NCBI RefSeq assembly: GCF_002803095.1
Contig: NZ_PGLR01000038.1
Span: 1-55,731, forward strand
DNA: 55,731 nucleotides
Source: Pseudomonas sp. ZH-FAD
GTDB taxonomy: Bacteria; Pseudomonadota; Gammaproteobacteria; Pseudomonadales; Pseudomonadaceae
Direction: 5' to 3'
Part shown: positions 8,101 through 16,140 of the stretch, piece after piece
Position numbering within the stretch: position 1 is the first letter of the stretch
Layout of the letters: each line of letters starts with the position of its first letter
Program-made: the position numbers and the translations under genes
Notes under the pieces: model-generated
Seen by the model: the letters and a program-made list of their open reading frames with translations, nothing else
Told to the model about the DNA's origin: nothing
Database searches by the model: none

Positions 8101-8140
8101 CTAACAATCCGATAATCGATTGTTAGTGCGATTATCGAAC
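8101..8140 (-). promoter_or_regulatory. PcaR operator upstream of pcaI
   Basis: On the minus strand 8140-8126 reads GTTCGATAATCGCAC, the sequence I recall as the PcaR recognition element in Pseudomonas pca promoters. Next to it CTAACAATC (8101-8109) and GATTGTTAG (8118-8126) form a 9-bp palindrome around a second CGATAATCG core (8110-8118). This arrangement suggests two adjacent PcaR dimers controlling pcaI. Confidence 0.8.
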
Positions 8141-8210
8141 ACAGTCTTGAGCGAGATTCCTCAGAAACGACAACGCCCCGGCACTGGCCGGGCCGCTGGT
8201 CAGCACAGCC

Positions 8211-9053
8211 TCAGTGGAACAGGCGCGTGCTCAGCTCCCGGCTGGCCTCCAGCAGCACCGGCAGGTAGCGCGTCTCCAGCTCCTGGCGCAACACGCGGCT
8301 GACATGGGTACCGACGTTGAGCGCGGCCAGCACCTGGCCGGCGGAATCCTTCAGCGGCACGGCGACCGAGCGCAAACCGATCTCCAGTTCCTGATCGATG
8401 ATCACCCAGCCCTGCTGACGGATGTCGGCGATATTGGCGCGCAGGCCTTCAACGGTATGGATGGTGCGACTGGTCTTCACCTGCAGGTCGGCGTTTTGCA
8501 GATAGTCGTCCAGGGCCAAATCATCCAGACCGGCCAACAGAATGCGGCCCATGGAGGTGCAGTAGGCCGGCAGCCGGCTGCCGACGCTGAGGTCGACCGA
8601 TATCAGCCGCTGCGGCGTCGCCGAACGGGCGATATAGAGGATCTCATCGCCTTCCAGGGTGGCCATGGAGCAGGCTTCATGCAGTTGCTCGCTGATGCGG
8701 TCGAGAATCGGCTGAGCGGTGACCGCCAGCGGTGTCGACGACAGGTAGGCATGACCAAGAGTGAGTACCTTGGGCAGCAACGAGTAGGTACGCCCGTCGG
8801 TAGTGGCGTAGCCCAGTTTGATCAAAGTGTGCAGGCAACGGCGCACCGCGGCGCGGGGAATCTCGGTGCGGTGGCTGATCTGGGCGATGGTCAGGTGGCG
8901 CTTGCGCTCCTGAAAGGCATGGATCACCGCCAGGCCACGGGCCAGCGAGGTCATGAAGTTGGGGTCGCCGGTCAGCGCTTCAATGCGTTTGGCCGGCGAA
9001 GCCACGATGGGTGGGGCCAGAGTCGGCAACGGCAGGCGGGATTCTTCGCTCAT
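8211..9053 (-). CDS. pcaR: IclR-family regulator of the pca genes
   Basis: A 280-residue IclR-type transcription factor. The N-terminal winged helix (about residues 35-95) is SLARGLAVIHAF, LTIAQISHRTEIPRAAVRRCLHTLIKLGY. The C-terminal effector domain includes GRILLAGLDD and the conserved IDQELEIGLRSVAVPL and ALNVGTHV segments. The whole length resembles PcaR of P. putida and P. aeruginosa, activated by 3-oxoadipate. It sits just upstream of pcaIJ, and a perfect PcaR-type palindrome precedes it, so autoregulation is likely. Confidence 0.93.
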   Translation of the reverse strand: MSEESRLPLPTLAPPIVASPAKRIEALTGDPNFMTSLARGLAVIHAFQERKRHLTIAQISHRTEIPRAAVRRCLHTLIKLGYATTDGRTYSLLPKVLTLGHAYLSSTPLAVTAQPILDRISEQLHEACSMATLEGDEILYIARSATPQRLISVDLSVGSRLPAYCTSMGRILLAGLDDLALDDYLQNADLQVKTSRTIHTVEGLRANIADIRQQGWVIIDQELEIGLRSVAVPLKDSAGQVLAALNVGTHVSRVLRQELETRYLPVLLEASRELSTRLFH

Positions 9054-9103
9054 TGTTGATGCCCTGTGTGTAGCCCCGAGGGAATGGTATCGCGATGCCT
9101 TTA

Positions 9104-9135
9104 TGCGATTATCGAACTACAGTTCGATAATCGCA
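9104..9135. promoter_or_regulatory. Palindromic PcaR operator upstream of pcaR
   Basis: TGCGATTATCGAACT (9104-9118) and AGTTCGATAATCGCA (9121-9135) are exact reverse complements separated by 2 bp. Each arm contains the same core found upstream of pcaI. It lies 50-80 bp before the pcaR start codon and also downstream of the AEC carrier gene, so it most likely mediates autoregulation. Confidence 0.85.
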
Positions 9136-9188
9136 ACCACCAGCCTCCACCACACGACAAAGGCGCCGCCGCCGGACGAACGCAGCGA

Positions 9189-10130
9189 TCAGCCGAGCGG
9201 ACCACCGAGCAAGCCGATAAAGGAACTGATGGTCAGGAACGACAGCAGGGTCGCCCCCAGCAACGCCGCCGCACAGCGCCCCGCCAGGCCGAAGCGTTGA
9301 CCGACTATGGGGTAGATACTCATCATCGGTGAACAGGCGAACAGCACCCCGGCGATGCGCAGTGCCGGGTCCTGCACCGGAAACCAGCTGAACAGCAGCA
9401 GCACGGCCAGCGGATGTAGGATCAGCTTGCCAATGCTGAGCTGCAGCACATCGCCCAGCAGGCCGCCGGCCTTGAGTCCGACCAAGCTGCCGCCGATGAC
9501 GAACAGCGCCACTGGCGCCGAGGCCTGCGCCAGCATGTCCACCACCTTCAGCGGGATCGCCGGCAGGCGCACGTCCAGTAGCGCCAGGAGCAAACCCAGG
9601 CTGATGGAGATGGTCAGCGGGTTGCTCAGCAGGCGATTGCCGGTGCCGAGCAACGCCGCCTTCAACCCGGCGCCCAGTTGCTCGCCGGCCTCGGCCAGCA
9701 TCAGGCCGAGAGGGAACATCAGCAGGTTTTCCACCAGCATCCCCAGCGCCAGGCCCACGGCGGCCTTCTCGCCGACAACCAGGGCGATTATCGGGTAGCC
9801 GATGAAGCCACTGTTGGACACCGACATCCCCAAGGCGGCGATGGCACTGCCGCTAAGGCTGTCGCGGCGCAGCAGGCGGGAGAAGAGAAAGCCGAGGACG
9901 AACATCGCCAGCGAGCCGAGGCCATAGGCCAGCAGGTAGTTGCGGTCGAACACCTCATGCAGCGGGCGCTCGATCATCGCCTTGATCACCAGGGCCGGCA
10001 AGGCCAAGGTGATGACAAAGCGGCCCATGCCGTTGATCTGCTCGCGGCTGACCAGGCCACTGCGCGCGGCCATGAAACCGATGCCGATCAGGATGAAGAT
10101 GGGCGTGGTGATAGCGAGAATCTGCAGCAT
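9189..10130 (-). CDS. AEC-family (auxin efflux carrier-type) membrane transporter
   Basis: A 313-residue hydrophobic protein with about ten membrane segments beginning LAITTPIFILIGIGFMAARSG. It shows the AEC features of two five-helix halves and central NSGFIGYPI and Asn/Pro-rich turns (LLSNPLTISISLGLLLAL). The family includes carriers of organic acids such as malonate. Placed between pcaR and pcaGH, it might move an aromatic acid or pathway intermediate, but the substrate cannot be read from sequence. The start ATG at 10130 has GAGG upstream. The end of the zapE-like frame overlaps its first 176 bp. Confidence 0.85.
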   Translation of the reverse strand: MLQILAITTPIFILIGIGFMAARSGLVSREQINGMGRFVITLALPALVIKAMIERPLHEVFDRNYLLAYGLGSLAMFVLGFLFSRLLRRDSLSGSAIAALGMSVSNSGFIGYPIIALVVGEKAAVGLALGMLVENLLMFPLGLMLAEAGEQLGAGLKAALLGTGNRLLSNPLTISISLGLLLALLDVRLPAIPLKVVDMLAQASAPVALFVIGGSLVGLKAGGLLGDVLQLSIGKLILHPLAVLLLFSWFPVQDPALRIAGVLFACSPMMSIYPIVGQRFGLAGRCAAALLGATLLSFLTISSFIGLLGGPLG

Positions 10131-11208
10131 CTGGAGCCTCTAAAAAACTGCCGACGGCAGTCAGCGGCAGCGCCTGCAACTGCTGCAGGCGGCTATGGGC
10201 GCGGGAAAAATCACCGTGCATATCGTGCCGGCACAACTCGTCGAGGTTGACGGCGCAACCGAGCAGCAGCTGGATGCCACTGTCGTAGGCGATATCGATG
10301 AAATTGAGAAAGCGCTGCTGCACGTCGAGGCCTTCGCCCGCCAGGCGCGGCACGCCGCCAATCGCCAACTCGCGGAACTCGCCGCACAACCAGAGGTAAT
10401 CGGCACTGGAGCGCGGACGGCGAAACAGCTCGGAAAAATCCAGCCAGGCGCGCGCACCTTCGTGGCCGCGCAGGCGCAGCGGATGGCGATTGAGCTGAAT
10501 GGTCACATTGCGCCTGGCCGCTGCGCTCAGACCCAGCCGGTCACCCAGCCAGGCGTCCTGCTCCGGCAGCGGCCAGTACAGGCTGCCCCACAGCTGGGGC
10601 GAGTCCTGCCGGTAGTCCTGGCCGCCATCCAGCTGCAGCACGTCGAAACGCCGTTCCAGCAAGGCAATGGTCGGCTGGAAGCGCTCGCGGTACAGCGGGT
10701 TGGGGCACAGCCCGGCCGGCGGGTAATTGGAGGTGCAGAGCAGGCCCACGCCCGCGGCTACCAACAGCTTGAGCACGCGGCCAAGCAGCATGGCATCGCC
10801 TATGTCATGCACGTGGAATTCGTCGAAGCACAGCAGCCGCGTCTGCCCGGCGATCTCGCCGGCGACCCTGGCCAGCGGATCGGTCTGGCCGGCGCAGGCG
10901 CCCAGGCGCTGCTGCAGTTCCAGGAGAAAGGCATGGAAATGCACCCGGCGCTTCTCGGCCAGCGGCGCGGCGGCAAACACGGCATCCAGCACCAGGCTCT
11001 TGCCGCGTCCTACGCCACCATGCAGGTAGACCCCGGCCGCGCGGCGCCGCCACCAGCCCGGGCGCGCGCCCAGAAACGCCGACAGCCATTGGCCGAGATG
11101 GTCAATGGCTGCCTGTTGCGCGCTGTCGGCCCGATACCCACGGGCCGCCAGCAGGGTATCGAAGTGGCGGCGGACGAGAACATCCGCCGCCGGCCCGCTA
11201 GAAGTCAA
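9955..11208 (-). CDS. zapE: ZapE/AFG1-like P-loop ATPase
   Basis: An AFG1/ZapE family ATPase; bacterial members act in cell division and protein quality control. The Walker A is HGGVGRGKSLVLD (usual form GGVGRGKT), the Walker B is LLCFDEFHVHD, and conserved later parts include LLCTSNYPP and SADYLWLCGEFRELAIGGVP. No ATG is suitable, so a TTG at 11208, overlapping the end of pcaG by 11 bp, is the best guess. The C-terminus is odd. Family members normally end soon after the RLQQLQ helix, but here the frame continues about 70 residues into the AEC gene in another frame. A run of six T near 10142 leads directly to a stop in a shifted frame, so a frameshift or lost stop is possible. Confidence 0.75.
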   Translation of the reverse strand: MTSSGPAADVLVRRHFDTLLAARGYRADSAQQAAIDHLGQWLSAFLGARPGWWRRRAAGVYLHGGVGRGKSLVLDAVFAAAPLAEKRRVHFHAFLLELQQRLGACAGQTDPLARVAGEIAGQTRLLCFDEFHVHDIGDAMLLGRVLKLLVAAGVGLLCTSNYPPAGLCPNPLYRERFQPTIALLERRFDVLQLDGGQDYRQDSPQLWGSLYWPLPEQDAWLGDRLGLSAAARRNVTIQLNRHPLRLRGHEGARAWLDFSELFRRPRSSADYLWLCGEFRELAIGGVPRLAGEGLDVQQRFLNFIDIAYDSGIQLLLGCAVNLDELCRHDMHGDFSRAHSRLQQLQALPLTAVGSFLEAPDAADSRYHHAHLHPDRHRFHGRAQWPGQPRADQRHGPLCHHLGLAGPGDQGDDRAPAA

Positions 11209-11803
11209 AGAACACCGTTTCGCCGTCGCCCTGGATACGCATGTCGAAACGATAGGCCGGCTTGCCATCCACCTCGCAGGGGTAGGCCAGCAGGGTTTCG
11301 CGGCGCTGCGGCTGCTCGATCAGGCCCAGCACCGGGTCCTGGGCGTTGGCCTCGGCCTCGTCGGCGAAATACAGGCGCGTCTGCAGGTGGATATTGATGC
11401 CACGGGCAAACAGCGAGACGTTGATGTGCGGCGCCATCGGCACGCCGGCGGCGTTGTTGAGCACGCCCGGCTTGATGGTGTGCAGTGTCCATTCGCCGGC
11501 ATCGAAGGTGGTGGCGGTACGGCCGAAGCCGTTGAAGGTTTTTTCCAGGTCGAAGGTGCTGTCGTAGCGGCCCTCATGGTCGGCCTGCCAGAACTCCAGG
11601 AAGGAGTCGCGCACCAGGTGACCGTTGCCGTCGTAGACATTACCGATCAGGGTGATGTGCTCGCCCGGCGCGCCGGGTTTGGCCATCTGGTTCCAGATTT
11701 CCTGGGGACGGCTCGGGTTGCCGGCGGCCTCCAGGGCCAGGCCGATATGCACATAGGGGCCGGCGGTTTGCGAAGGGGTTTCCGGCAGCAATTGAACTGG
11801 CAT
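11198..11803 (-). CDS. pcaG: Protocatechuate 3,4-dioxygenase, alpha subunit
   Basis: With PcaH forms the non-haem Fe(III) intradiol dioxygenase that opens protocatechuate between C3 and C4. The 201-residue frame starts MPVQLLPETPSQTAGPYVHIG at 11803 after AAGGAG. Length and segments such as HITLIGNVYDGNGHLVRDSFLEFWQAD and the C-terminal GETVFFDF are those of the alpha subunit, which lacks the full iron ligand set. It follows pcaH by 11 bp. Confidence 0.95.
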   Translation of the reverse strand: MPVQLLPETPSQTAGPYVHIGLALEAAGNPSRPQEIWNQMAKPGAPGEHITLIGNVYDGNGHLVRDSFLEFWQADHEGRYDSTFDLEKTFNGFGRTATTFDAGEWTLHTIKPGVLNNAAGVPMAPHINVSLFARGINIHLQTRLYFADEAEANAQDPVLGLIEQPQRRETLLAYPCEVDGKPAYRFDMRIQGDGETVFFDF

Positions 11804-11814
11804 GGGGCTGCTCC

Positions 11815-12534
11815 TTAACGGTTCTCGAAGTGGGTCTGACGCTGCCCGCGCAGCACGATGTCGAAGCGATAAGCCAGGCAATCCATGGGATTGGCCGCGC
11901 CCATGTCGAGCCTGGCGATCAGGCTCTGCACCGCTTCCGGGTTGGCGATCGATCGGACTATCGGGCACATCGGGATGAGCGGGTCACCTTCGAAATACAG
12001 CTGGGTGATCAGGCGGGTGGAGATCGACGGGCCGCTGATGGAGAAGTGGATATGCGCCGGACGCCAGTCATTCGGGCCGTTGCGCCAGGGGTACGGGCCG
12101 GGCTTGACGGTGCGGAAGCTGTAGTTGCCATCACGGTCAGTCAGCGCCCGGCCGACGCCACCGAAATTGGGGTCGAGCGGCGCCAGGTAGCGGTCGTTCT
12201 TGTGCCGGTAGCGGCCACCGGCGTTGGCCTGCCACATTTCCACCAAGGTATGCGGGATCGGCTTTCCGTACTGGTCCATGACCCGCCCGGCGACGATGAT
12301 GCGCTCGCCCACCGGCAGACCGCCATTATTGAAGTTGAGCAGCAGGTCGTTGTCGAGCTGGCCCATCTGCAGGTGCGAGAAGTCCGGGCCGCTGGTTTCC
12401 GAGATCGACTGCGGGATACTCACCAGCGCCTGACGCGGCGAGCGGGCAATCGAGGTCTTGTAGTCGGGGGTAAACGCCTTAGGGTGCCAGTTGCGGTCGC
12501 GAATGACGAAGCGGCTATTGTGCGCGTCGGACAT
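11815..12534 (-). CDS. pcaH: Protocatechuate 3,4-dioxygenase, beta subunit
   Basis: Catalytic, iron-binding subunit of protocatechuate 3,4-dioxygenase. The 239-residue protein has the intradiol dioxygenase core ERIIVAGRVMDQYGKPIPHTLVEMWQANAGGRY (one ligand Tyr follows in RYRHKNDRY) and RPAHIHFSISG with the His-x-His iron ligands. Start at 12534 with GAGGAG upstream. A PcaQ-type site lies about 90 bp upstream and pcaQ is next, so activation by PcaQ is likely. Confidence 0.96.
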   Translation of the reverse strand: MSDAHNSRFVIRDRNWHPKAFTPDYKTSIARSPRQALVSIPQSISETSGPDFSHLQMGQLDNDLLLNFNNGGLPVGERIIVAGRVMDQYGKPIPHTLVEMWQANAGGRYRHKNDRYLAPLDPNFGGVGRALTDRDGNYSFRTVKPGPYPWRNGPNDWRPAHIHFSISGPSISTRLITQLYFEGDPLIPMCPIVRSIANPEAVQSLIARLDMGAANPMDCLAYRFDIVLRGQRQTHFENR

Positions 12535-12623
12535 ATCGATCTCCTCTTATTGGAATGGGTACAGGCTTGGCACCCAGTCTCCAGCAGAGTAGTCCGACTG
12601 AAAATTGAAAAGATCACCACAAT

Positions 12624-12643
12624 CCATAACTCAATGGTTATGG
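12624..12643. promoter_or_regulatory. Probable PcaQ binding site upstream of pcaH
   Basis: CCATAAC (12624-12630) and GTTATGG (12637-12643) form an inverted repeat whose core, ATAACT-N4-GGTTAT (12626-12641), resembles the ATAACC-N4-GGTTAA consensus reported for PcaQ. It overlaps the last codons of pcaQ and lies about 90 bp before the pcaH start, a normal activator distance. Confidence 0.65.
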
Positions 12644-13570
12644 ATGAGGCTCCTCACGATACTCCGCCGCCGCCTCGCGCAAGGCTTCGCAGCACCACTG
12701 CGCCGCCAACGACAGCGCTGCCGTGGGGTTGCTGCAGATGCCCACCGAACCACCGGGTTCGCGCAGGCCGATATCCAGTTCCAGCAGCTCAGCGCGCGCC
12801 AAGTCCTGGCGCACGGCATCCTGCGGGGCGATCCACACGGCATCAGTGGACTGCACGTAACGCCGACTGAGGGCCACCGAGAGGGTTTCCAGGCGCTGTT
12901 GCGGCATCACGATGCCACACTGTACATAGAGGCTATCTGCATAGCGGCGGATGGTAGTTCCGGCCAGCGGCAGCACCACCGGGTAGTCACCCAACTGGCT
13001 GCGGTCGCGCAGATCAACCTGCAGCAAGGGGTGGCCGGGGCGTACCACCAGGATCATCGATTCGCTGTACAGGTGCTCGAAACTCAGTCCCTCGATCTGC
13101 GGACTGTCGGTCATGCGCCCGACCACCAGATCCAGCGCGCCGACGCGTAACTGGTCGAGCAGATGGGCGCTGGGCCCGGTGACCACGCTGACCACCAGGG
13201 CCGCATGCTGCTCATGTAAGCGCCGCACCACCTCGGGCAGTAGCGAGCTTTCCACCGTCGACAGCACGCCGAGGCGCACCACCCCGGCCTCATGCTCGCC
13301 GCTGCGCAGGCTGCGCACGCCTTCACGCAGGGCCTGCACACTGGGGCCGGCGTAGCGCAGGAAGGCCAGCCCGGCCGCGGTCGGCGTGACGCCCTGCTTG
13401 CTGCGGTCGAACAGGCTGGTGGCGAGGACCTCCTCCAGCTCCTTGAGCGTCTTCGACACTGCCGGCTGGCTGATCGCCAACACCTCGGCGGCACGCGCCA
13501 GGCTGCCCTGGCGCGCCACTTCGAGAAAACACAGCAGGTGGCGAAACTTGATGCGGTTGTCGATATTCAT
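12638..13570 (-). CDS. pcaQ: LysR-family activator of protocatechuate genes
   Basis: A 310-residue LysR-type regulator resembling PcaQ, which responds to beta-carboxymuconate and beta-carboxymuconolactone in species where it has been studied. The N-terminal helix-turn-helix is LCFLEVARQGSLARAAEVLAISQPAVSKTLKELE (residues about 13-46), then the effector domain with VRLGVLSTVE and VVLPLAGTTIRRYADSLY. It is upstream of pcaHG on the same strand with a matching operator in the gap. Confidence 0.9.
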   Translation of the reverse strand: MNIDNRIKFRHLLCFLEVARQGSLARAAEVLAISQPAVSKTLKELEEVLATSLFDRSKQGVTPTAAGLAFLRYAGPSVQALREGVRSLRSGEHEAGVVRLGVLSTVESSLLPEVVRRLHEQHAALVVSVVTGPSAHLLDQLRVGALDLVVGRMTDSPQIEGLSFEHLYSESMILVVRPGHPLLQVDLRDRSQLGDYPVVLPLAGTTIRRYADSLYVQCGIVMPQQRLETLSVALSRRYVQSTDAVWIAPQDAVRQDLARAELLELDIGLREPGGSVGICSNPTAALSLAAQWCCEALREAAAEYREEPHP

Positions 13571-13583
13571 ACGACTCTCTGCT

Positions 13584-14453
13584 TCAGCGCTGCAGACGGA
13601 AGGCCTTGGGCGACAGCCCGCAACCGCGCTTGAAGAAACGGGAAAAATACGCCGGCTCGGAAAAGCCCAGACTGTCCGACACCTGATTGATGGTCATGGC
13701 GGTGTACACCAGGCAGCGCTTGGCCTCCAGCAGCAGGCGCTGGTTGATCAGCTGCAACGCTGACTGCCCGGCCAGGCGCCGGCACAGGGCATTCAGGTGC
13801 GCGGCGCTGATGCCAAGCTCCAAGGCGTACTGCTCGATGGGCCGATGCTCGCGAAAGTGCGTTTCCAACAGGCGGGTAAAGCCCTGCAGATGCTCGCGGC
13901 CACGGTCCGGGCTCGGTGCCTCGGCCTGTTCCAGGGCCAGCGAGCGACGGCCGACCCACACCAGCAAGGCGCTGATCAGCGACTGCAGCATCAGCTCGCG
14001 CCCCGTTTGCTGCGCGCCGTATTCCTCGGCAATGGAGTCGAACAGGGCATCCAGGTAGCGCTGCTGCCCGCCCACCGGATAGCAGGCGGCTCGCGCCAGC
14101 GGCGGGCTGTCGAGCACCGCGCCGAGCTGCTCCACCAGCGGCAGGGCTAGGCTCAGCACATGCCCCTGGACATCCTGGGAAAAACGAAAACCATGCACGC
14201 TGAGCGCCGGCACCACCTGCAGCGACGGCTGCTGCACGCGGTTGACCAGGCCCTCCACTTCCAGCTCGGCGCTGCCGCCCTGCAGGTACAGCAGCTGCAC
14301 CAGATCGCCATGCCGATGAGGCTTGATCTCCCAGTCATGCAGGCGGCTGCGCTCGGGGATCGACTCGCAGTGGAGCAGGTCCGGCGTCGGCCAGGCCGCC
14401 GTTTCGCCGTACAGCTTGAACACCGGCACCGTCGTGGCGGGAATTTTATGCAT
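13584..14453 (-). CDS. pobR: AraC-family regulator of pobA
   Basis: A 289-residue AraC/XylS-type regulator beginning MHKIPATTVPVFKLYGE at 14453; a longer frame would extend into the pobA promoter. The N-terminal cupin-like part carries HDWEIKPHRHGDLVQLLYLQGG, and the C-terminal DNA-binding part holds two helix-turn-helices (PIEQYALELGISAAHLNALCRRLAG and MTINQVSDSLGFSEPAYFSRFFKR). Its divergence from pobA matches the 4-hydroxybenzoate-responsive activator of Pseudomonas. The 116-bp gap between the two genes must hold both promoters. Confidence 0.88.
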   Translation of the reverse strand: MHKIPATTVPVFKLYGETAAWPTPDLLHCESIPERSRLHDWEIKPHRHGDLVQLLYLQGGSAELEVEGLVNRVQQPSLQVVPALSVHGFRFSQDVQGHVLSLALPLVEQLGAVLDSPPLARAACYPVGGQQRYLDALFDSIAEEYGAQQTGRELMLQSLISALLVWVGRRSLALEQAEAPSPDRGREHLQGFTRLLETHFREHRPIEQYALELGISAAHLNALCRRLAGQSALQLINQRLLLEAKRCLVYTAMTINQVSDSLGFSEPAYFSRFFKRGCGLSPKAFRLQR

Positions 14454-14569
14454 CGCGCAGCAACACTCGAAAAGTCCAGAAAGATAATCGGATAGTGCCT
14501 TCAAAGCCCAAGGATATCCACCAAAAATACAGGAGAACCCATCAACACCCTGCCCCAAGGACAATAACA

Positions 14570-15754
14570 ATGAAGACCCAAATCGCCATCATCGGTGCCG
14601 GCCCCTCCGGCCTGCTGCTCGGCCAGCTGCTGCTCAAAGCCGGTATCAACAACATCATCATAGAACGCCAGAGCCCCGACTACGTGCTCGGCCGCATCCG
14701 CGCCGGCGTACTGGAGCAGGGCATGGTCGACCTGCTGCGCGAGGCTGGCGTGAGTGAGCGCATGGACCAGGAAGGCCTGGTGCATGACGGCTTCGAACTG
14801 GCCTTCGACGGCCGCCGCGAACGCATCGACTTGAGCGAACTTACCGGCGGTAAGACGGTGATGATCTACGGCCAGACCGAAGTCACCCGTGACCTGATGG
14901 AGGCCCGCAAGGCCAGCGGCGGCATCACCCTGTACAACGTCACAGACACTCAACTGCACGAGCTCAAGGGCGAGCAGCCGCATGTTACCTTCACCCATAA
15001 TGGTGAAGCGGTACGCCTGGACTGCGACCACATCGCCGGCTGCGACGGCTTCCATGGCGTGTCGCGCCAGTCGATCCCGGCAGGCGTGCTCAAGGAATTC
15101 GAGCGGGTCTACCCCTTCGGCTGGCTCGGCGTACTGGCCGACACTCCACCGATCAACGAGGAACTGATCTACGCCAACCACGAGCGCGGCTTCGCCCTGT
15201 GCAGCATGCGCTCGCCGACCCGAACCCGCTATTACGTGCAGGTGGGCAGCGAGGAAAAGGTCGAGGACTGGTCCGACGAGCGTTTCTGGGACGAGCTAAG
15301 AAGCCGCCTGCCAGAAGAGACCGCCGCGCGCCTGATAACCGGCCCATCCATCGAAAAAAGCATCGCGCCGCTGCGCAGCTATGTGGTCGAACCCATGCAG
15401 TACGGTAACTTGTTCCTGGTCGGCGACGCCGCGCACATCGTTCCGCCCACCGGTGCCAAGGGCCTGAACCTGGCGGCCAGCGATGTCAGCACGCTGTATC
15501 GCATCCTGCTCAAGGTTTATCGCGAAGGCCGTAGCGATCTGCTGGAAAACTACTCGGCGGTGTGCCTCAAGCGCATCTGGAAGGCCGAGCGCTTTTCCTG
15601 GTGGATGACCTCGATGCTACACAGATTCCCAGGCACCGACGCCTTCAGCCTGCGCATGCAGCAGACTGAACTGGACTACTTTGTCGGCTCCGAAGCAGGT
15701 CGCAAGACGATTGCCGAGAACTATGTCGGCCTGCCCTACGAGGCCATCGAGTAA
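14570..15754 (+). CDS. pobA: 4-hydroxybenzoate 3-monooxygenase
   Basis: NADPH- and FAD-dependent hydroxylase converting 4-hydroxybenzoate to protocatechuate, the entry to the pca pathway. The 394-residue protein equals the family length. It starts MKTQIAIIGAGPSGLLLGQ (FAD Rossmann motif) and contains RIRAGVLEQG, the DG motif region (CDHIAGCDGFHGVSR) and the second FAD motif LVGDAAHIVPPTGAKGLNLA. The ATG at 14570 follows AAGGACA and fits homologues better than the upstream ATG at 14495. Confidence 0.97.
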   Translation: MKTQIAIIGAGPSGLLLGQLLLKAGINNIIIERQSPDYVLGRIRAGVLEQGMVDLLREAGVSERMDQEGLVHDGFELAFDGRRERIDLSELTGGKTVMIYGQTEVTRDLMEARKASGGITLYNVTDTQLHELKGEQPHVTFTHNGEAVRLDCDHIAGCDGFHGVSRQSIPAGVLKEFERVYPFGWLGVLADTPPINEELIYANHERGFALCSMRSPTRTRYYVQVGSEEKVEDWSDERFWDELRSRLPEETAARLITGPSIEKSIAPLRSYVVEPMQYGNLFLVGDAAHIVPPTGAKGLNLAASDVSTLYRILLKVYREGRSDLLENYSAVCLKRIWKAERFSWWMTSMLHRFPGTDAFSLRMQQTELDYFVGSEAGRKTIAENYVGLPYEAIE

Positions 15755-15762
15755 CGGTCGCC

Positions 15763-15797
15763 GGCTCCCGACGGCGGGACTGCCACGGGAGCCTTTT
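15763..15797 (+). terminator. Rho-independent terminator of pobA
   Basis: GGCTCCCG (15763-15770) pairs with CGGGAGCC (15786-15793), followed by TTTT, nine bases after the pobA stop. Confidence 0.8.
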
Positions 15798-16140
15798 ACA
15801 ACAGGCGGAGCGGGCGCAACACTAAGTGGGCGCTGACCGAACCCTGTTCGTTCCAGCCGATTGCCGAGCGCCCGCCCCTATTCCTAAAGTCCTACCCCAC
15901 AGCCTTGGCTGTCGACGCGCTCTTCATGAGAGAGCCGCCGCTTTACCTCTGCGTCCGCCACTCCGTCGTCGCTACCCGCCACGCCAGGATCGGCACCGGG
16001 CCCGTGATTTGCGGGCCCGGCACGGCGCCATCGCATGAGCCAGAACAACAAAAAAGGAATGCTGCCATGCCCACCCGCCTACTATTTGTCTTGCCGCTAC
16101 CCAATATGGGCATATTGGATAAAGAAGCCTGCTGCAGTGA
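15798..16140. other. Intergenic with two hairpins, no supported gene
   Basis: I find no convincing gene. A strong stem (CCGGGCCCG at 15996-16004 with CGGGCCCGG at 16012-16020) and a nearly perfect palindrome (CCAATATG-GG-CATATTGG, 16101-16118) are present. The palindrome lies 23 bp from the TetR gene's stop codon, so it is not an obvious operator for that gene. Confidence 0.5.

Noticed and set aside
10195..11397. 400-residue plus-strand ORF opposite the ATPase gene
   Set aside because: GC-rich shadow frame; the opposite strand has Walker A and B motifs.
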